A stretch of 37,336 nucleotides of DNA. Source: Pleurotus djamor (lineage: Eukaryota > Basidiomycota > Agaricomycetes > Agaricales > Pleurotaceae). The notes beneath the pieces were generated by a model. It saw nothing but the letters and a program-made list of their open reading frames with translations. It did no database searches and was not told where the DNA came from. Numbering within the stretch: position 1 is the first letter of the stretch; every line of letters begins with the position of its first letter. Made by a program: the position numbers and the translations under genes. Below are positions 34,213 to 37,336 of this stretch, piece by piece. The stretch is from positions 1 through 37,336 of the forward strand of contig JAPEVF010000448.1 of assembly GCA_029747585.1 (NCBI GenBank), read 5' to 3'.

Positions 34213-35686
34213 ATGTTGGAGCCAACCACTGCCATCGCTACCTCCGAAGATCCAAACTGTAATTCACCATGTTTGCCTTTCCTTCCAGAAGAGATCATCG
34301 ACCATATCCTGGGGTTCCTTTCCATGGACACAATCCCACTCCGAGCATGTTCGACGGTGGCTCGATCATGGCTACCTTTAGCGCAGCGTTACCTCTTTCG
34401 CGATCTCAAGATCTCGGTGACTAACCCAGCAATAACCTCGCAACCTTTCAGAAGCCTACACCGTCTGTTCAGCACTACCTCCCCTCATCTTGGACAACAT
34501 GTCCGTCACTTATTTCTCATGGTCGTTCTACGAGGTGAATCGTGGACGACTTCTGACGTTGAGCAAAAGCTCTGCGATCTCCTTCGATACCTTGAACACC
34601 CACGAAGCGCACGGATTGTGTTTCATTCCACTTGCCGGACGCCGATCATGGTTCATTCCCTCCAAACATTGGTATCACGCCCTACCTTCGTATCTCTGTT
34701 CCTCACTCTCGTTGGGAGACCATTGGCCGACGATCATGCGCCTGAGGCTGACCTTCTGGTACATTGCTCGCATGTCCGCCATCTAAATCTAGACATACGA
34801 TCGAATGTCTTGGGTGGTGTTAGTCAAGGTCCCATTCCAAGGATCGATCTGACAGACCTACAAACATTGAACTTGCGGTTCCTCTACCCTCAAACATACA
34901 CACTGCATACTCCAAACCTTCGGGAAATCTCTCTACGCATTTTATTCTTGTATAGTCCTGAGCAAGACACCGCTGCTTGGTCTCTGATTCCTCGAGTACC
35001 AATTTCAGTTACCCACTTGACATTGGAACTTGTCGTCGATGGTGGGTACTTCGAAGCATACCCCTCACGTTATCAACTCACCATCCCCTCACCTATAACA
35101 GCCCCTCGAAGCTCACCCGATGAATTCCCTTCTTTCGGAGACTACCCTAACAATGTTGAACACCTGACATTGATCACAAAGTTGGATCCGATAGGTCCTG
35201 TGCAAGTGCACCATCGTGCCCTCGACGCCATAGACTCCCTCTTCTCCAATGATCGCCAGAGAAACTTACTGGATCTGCGGGCAGTCACTCTGAAGCTACA
35301 CATCCCCTGTGAATTTGACGTTGCACTCGAGAAGTTGCGGCCTAATGCTGCATGGGCAGCGTTGGATTCCCATTGGACTGCGCTCGTGGATTTGGGCCAT
35401 CTTGAAAATCTTTTTTTNCGACTTGCAATTCTCCGACCATTATAGTGATCTGCCCTCCAATGCTCAGTGGGAGAGGACACTGCGAATCTCAAAATTCATG
35501 GACGACTGTCTCCCACGTCTCTCACGTTCAGGTATCCTCAAGATCACTCTCAATCAATATATATCGCCGATCCACTTGATTGCTCCTCCCCGTAGGCTAG
35601 CTACAGAAGAACGCTTGTCACTCCCTGCTGACACCGCCCATGGAGGAGCTCCACCTCCTGACGGAAGTTCTGCACCAGGTTCCTAG
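34213..35686 (+). CDS. F-box protein with peptide-gene-derived tail, right copy
   Basis: Exons 34213-35041 and 35102-35686, with a 60-nt in-frame intron (GTGGGT...ATAACAG) at the position conserved in the cluster. The ATG at 34213 precedes MLEPTTAIATSED and the F-box LPEEIIDHILGFLSMDTIPL. The frame is open upstream to 33895, but that part is not conserved as protein. An N at 35418 in a T run adds one base and breaks the frame at GHLENLF; the rest is open, so it is probably an assembly artefact. The C-terminus (APPPDGSSAPGS) resembles the tail of the adjacent secreted-peptide gene and is absent from cluster members A and C. Likely an SCF adaptor, substrate unknown. Confidence 0.78.
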
Positions 35687-35894
35687 ATTAGAGCTCGCTC
35701 AAGTAATAACAGCTTCATAATTCTTGTCTATACGTTGACGCAGACGCACTGCCAGCATCCTCTGTTAAAGGGAATCCATTCTCGACATGAAGTTTATCCT
35801 CGCTTGACCCTATCTCTCGACACGTGCGTGAGTCTCCGTTGGGCACTGCCAGCTATGATGCCCATTTTGTCTAAAAAATAAACCTTTTTTNGGC

Positions 35895-36080
35895 GAAACA
35901 CTTTTTGATGAAAATTGTCAAAAAAAGAAACATTTCTAAGTAAAAGAGAAACATTTCGTAGTAATATATATATTTAGAGCAGGGGAAACACTTATCGAGT
36001 ATGGGGGAAACATTTATTTTGGAGGGAAACACTTTTTTTNGTTTTGGAGAAACACNTTTTTTTCGATGCGGCGAAANCAC
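35895..36080. repeat. Degenerate tandem GAAACA(C/T)TT repeats
   Basis: Eight copies of GAAACA followed by C/T and T-runs start near 35895, 35927, 35948, 35985, 36007, 36026, 36049 and 36073, spaced 19-37 nt. Several Ns fall in the T runs. No coding potential. Confidence 0.75.
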
Positions 36081-36100
36081 TTTTTGATCGAGCGCCCGCT

Positions 36101-36155
36101 GAGTCAGCACAAGCGCTCGTGATCGGGCCAATCAGAGCGATCGGGCCAAGCCGAA
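36101..36155 (+). repeat. Short direct repeat of CGATCGGGCCAA-type motif
   Basis: GATCGGGCCAA occurs at about 36121 and again at 36139, between the GAAACA repeats and the polypyrimidine tract. Confidence 0.5.
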
Positions 36156-36177
36156 CTTGATCGGTCGCCTCGGTCCG

Positions 36178-36220
36178 TTTCTCTCTCTCCCCCTCTCTCT
36201 CTCCCTCTCCCTCCCTCCTA
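36178..36220 (+). repeat. Polypyrimidine (CT)-rich low-complexity tract
   Basis: 43 nt of almost pure C and T (TTTCTCTCTCTCCCCCTCTC and onward), microsatellite-like. Confidence 0.8.
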
Positions 36221-37113
36221 TGCTCGATACTGCCAGTGGAGTGCAGACTGCGCGTTTACTTCTGGCTCTGCACTTGATGTAGGCCCGACTGTCGCGCGAC
36301 TTGTCTCCCAGGTGCAGTGGATGGCCGACGAGGGAATGGGTGATTGCCTCATACTCTGGAAGCCTATGGGTCTCATTTGTTTCCAGCTGGTGTCGTTCCG
36401 ACTCGCATACTATCTCGCTACAGCTAACCTACCCATCTCTGGTCTTTCTTTGGTCTGATCCTTGAGCGCTTGAGCTCCAACCTGCCGAGGGTACAACAAG
36501 GAGACCTGGGTCGTTCTCGGTGAGTTCTGTCCCCTACCCACTGATGTTGGGGTCAGTCGATTTTTAGCCCGCTATATCATCCCGCAAATTCTGGGACTCC
36601 TGCTCGTACACGAGACTCTGTGCCGGCCTCGTTTGGGCGTGACAAGCGCAAATTATATTGATTTTGCATGGTGAGTAATCTACCTATTCCTTTGATACTG
36701 GGGTCGTTCCAAAGATAGAGCCCTACAAGGGTGACAGACTGTTTCAATTGGTCAAGATGGGGTTCTACAATGTGAGGTTGCCCTTCCGTTTGCGTTCGAA
36801 TTCTTCCGCGCGTCCCGTCAACATTCAAGACAGGATCATCTTAGGATCGTCTCTCTCCCCGTATTCCTTGATCCCTACCTCCCCATCGTGCTCGACCTCC
36901 TCCTTTTGTACTTCCCGACACCTCCATGGCGCATCATGGGCTTTTCGGCACTCTATCTCATGTGGAAACATGAAAATTTTCATATTTATGCTTTCTTTCG
37001 TACACACCAACTCCGTTGCCCCTCGCAGCACCGTATTTATATAAAACGGACATATATTCCATAAGGAATAACAAGTTACTTTTCCCCCTCATCTTCTCTC
37101 TCTTCTGTGCTGT
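36221..37113. other. Repeat-flanked region with splice-like fragments, no confident gene
   Basis: On plus, RGYNKETWVVL (about 36487-36519) is followed by GTGAGT...TTTTAG (36520-36566) and then ARYIIPQILGLLLVHE (from 36567), followed by another GTGAGT (36671). The two introns look genuine, but the next join gives a stop and no start is visible, so this may be a decayed exon pair of a membrane-protein gene. No other gene is supported. TATATAAA-like text on minus lies near 37035. Confidence 0.3.

Positions 37114-37336
<223 letters not shown>

Larger units (their letters stand above)
32805..35834. repeat. Right arm of the large inverted duplication
   Basis: Reverse complement of about 1753-5110, carrying the peptide gene and the F-box gene in the same order and relative orientation. 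Shorter than the left arm because it lacks the SINE and its duplicated target. Outer end sharp at 35834; inner end gradual around 32725-32810. About 27.7 kb lies between the arms. Confidence 0.9.

Overview
The window is nuclear DNA of a filamentous basidiomycete, most likely a mushroom-forming Agaricomycete. The genes are dense and on both strands. They carry many short GT-AG introns (mostly about 50-70 nt) with CTAAC/CTGAC-like branch sites, upstream sequences are TATA- or pyrimidine-rich, and F-box genes are expanded. The genus cannot be read from the sequence. Single N bases, mostly beside homopolymers, indicate a draft assembly.

Layout. (1) About 0.4-6.8 kb is a variable zone with three related F-box genes on the minus strand, one of them broken, plus a small secreted-peptide gene and a tRNA-derived SINE. 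(2) 7.5-32.3 kb is a conserved core: divergent histones H2B/H2A, the golgin RUD3, a second secreted-peptide paralogue, a large HECT_2 (UBE3D-like) gene, SDS23, a truncated VPS3-like CNH gene, an F-box gene, a cysteine-rich secreted protein, the farnesyltransferase alpha subunit RAM2, the mRNA export factor YRA1 divergent from RPC31 (RNA polymerase III), an unknown coiled-coil gene, and cystathionine gamma-synthase (STR2). (3) About 32.8-35.8 kb repeats the secreted-peptide/F-box pair in inverted orientation. (4) 35.8-37.3 kb is repeat-rich and ends in a broken ARF1 fragment.

The main structural fact is an inverted duplication. Its left arm is about 1753-5110 and its right arm about 32805-35834, and each arm carries one peptide gene followed by one F-box gene in the same transcriptional direction. 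The left arm has a SINE insertion flanked by a 16-bp target-site duplication, and the right arm preserves the empty site. The left F-box copy has a 2-nt deletion; the right copy is open apart from one ambiguous base.

The most novel content is a three-member family of small secreted precursors. Each has a signal peptide, an acidic pro-region with a shared VEQAWQD motif, and then a strongly cationic amphipathic helix, in two copies next to a dibasic site. This is the architecture of a host-defence-type peptide precursor. The linked F-box gene ends in a tail that appears copied from the 3' end of the peptide gene. A second point is that all five YRA1 introns have donors with a pyrimidine at +3 and one intron is 519 nt, which suggests regulated splicing. 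Gene models come from manual splicing, with reading phase checked across each junction; remaining uncertainties are stated per gene.
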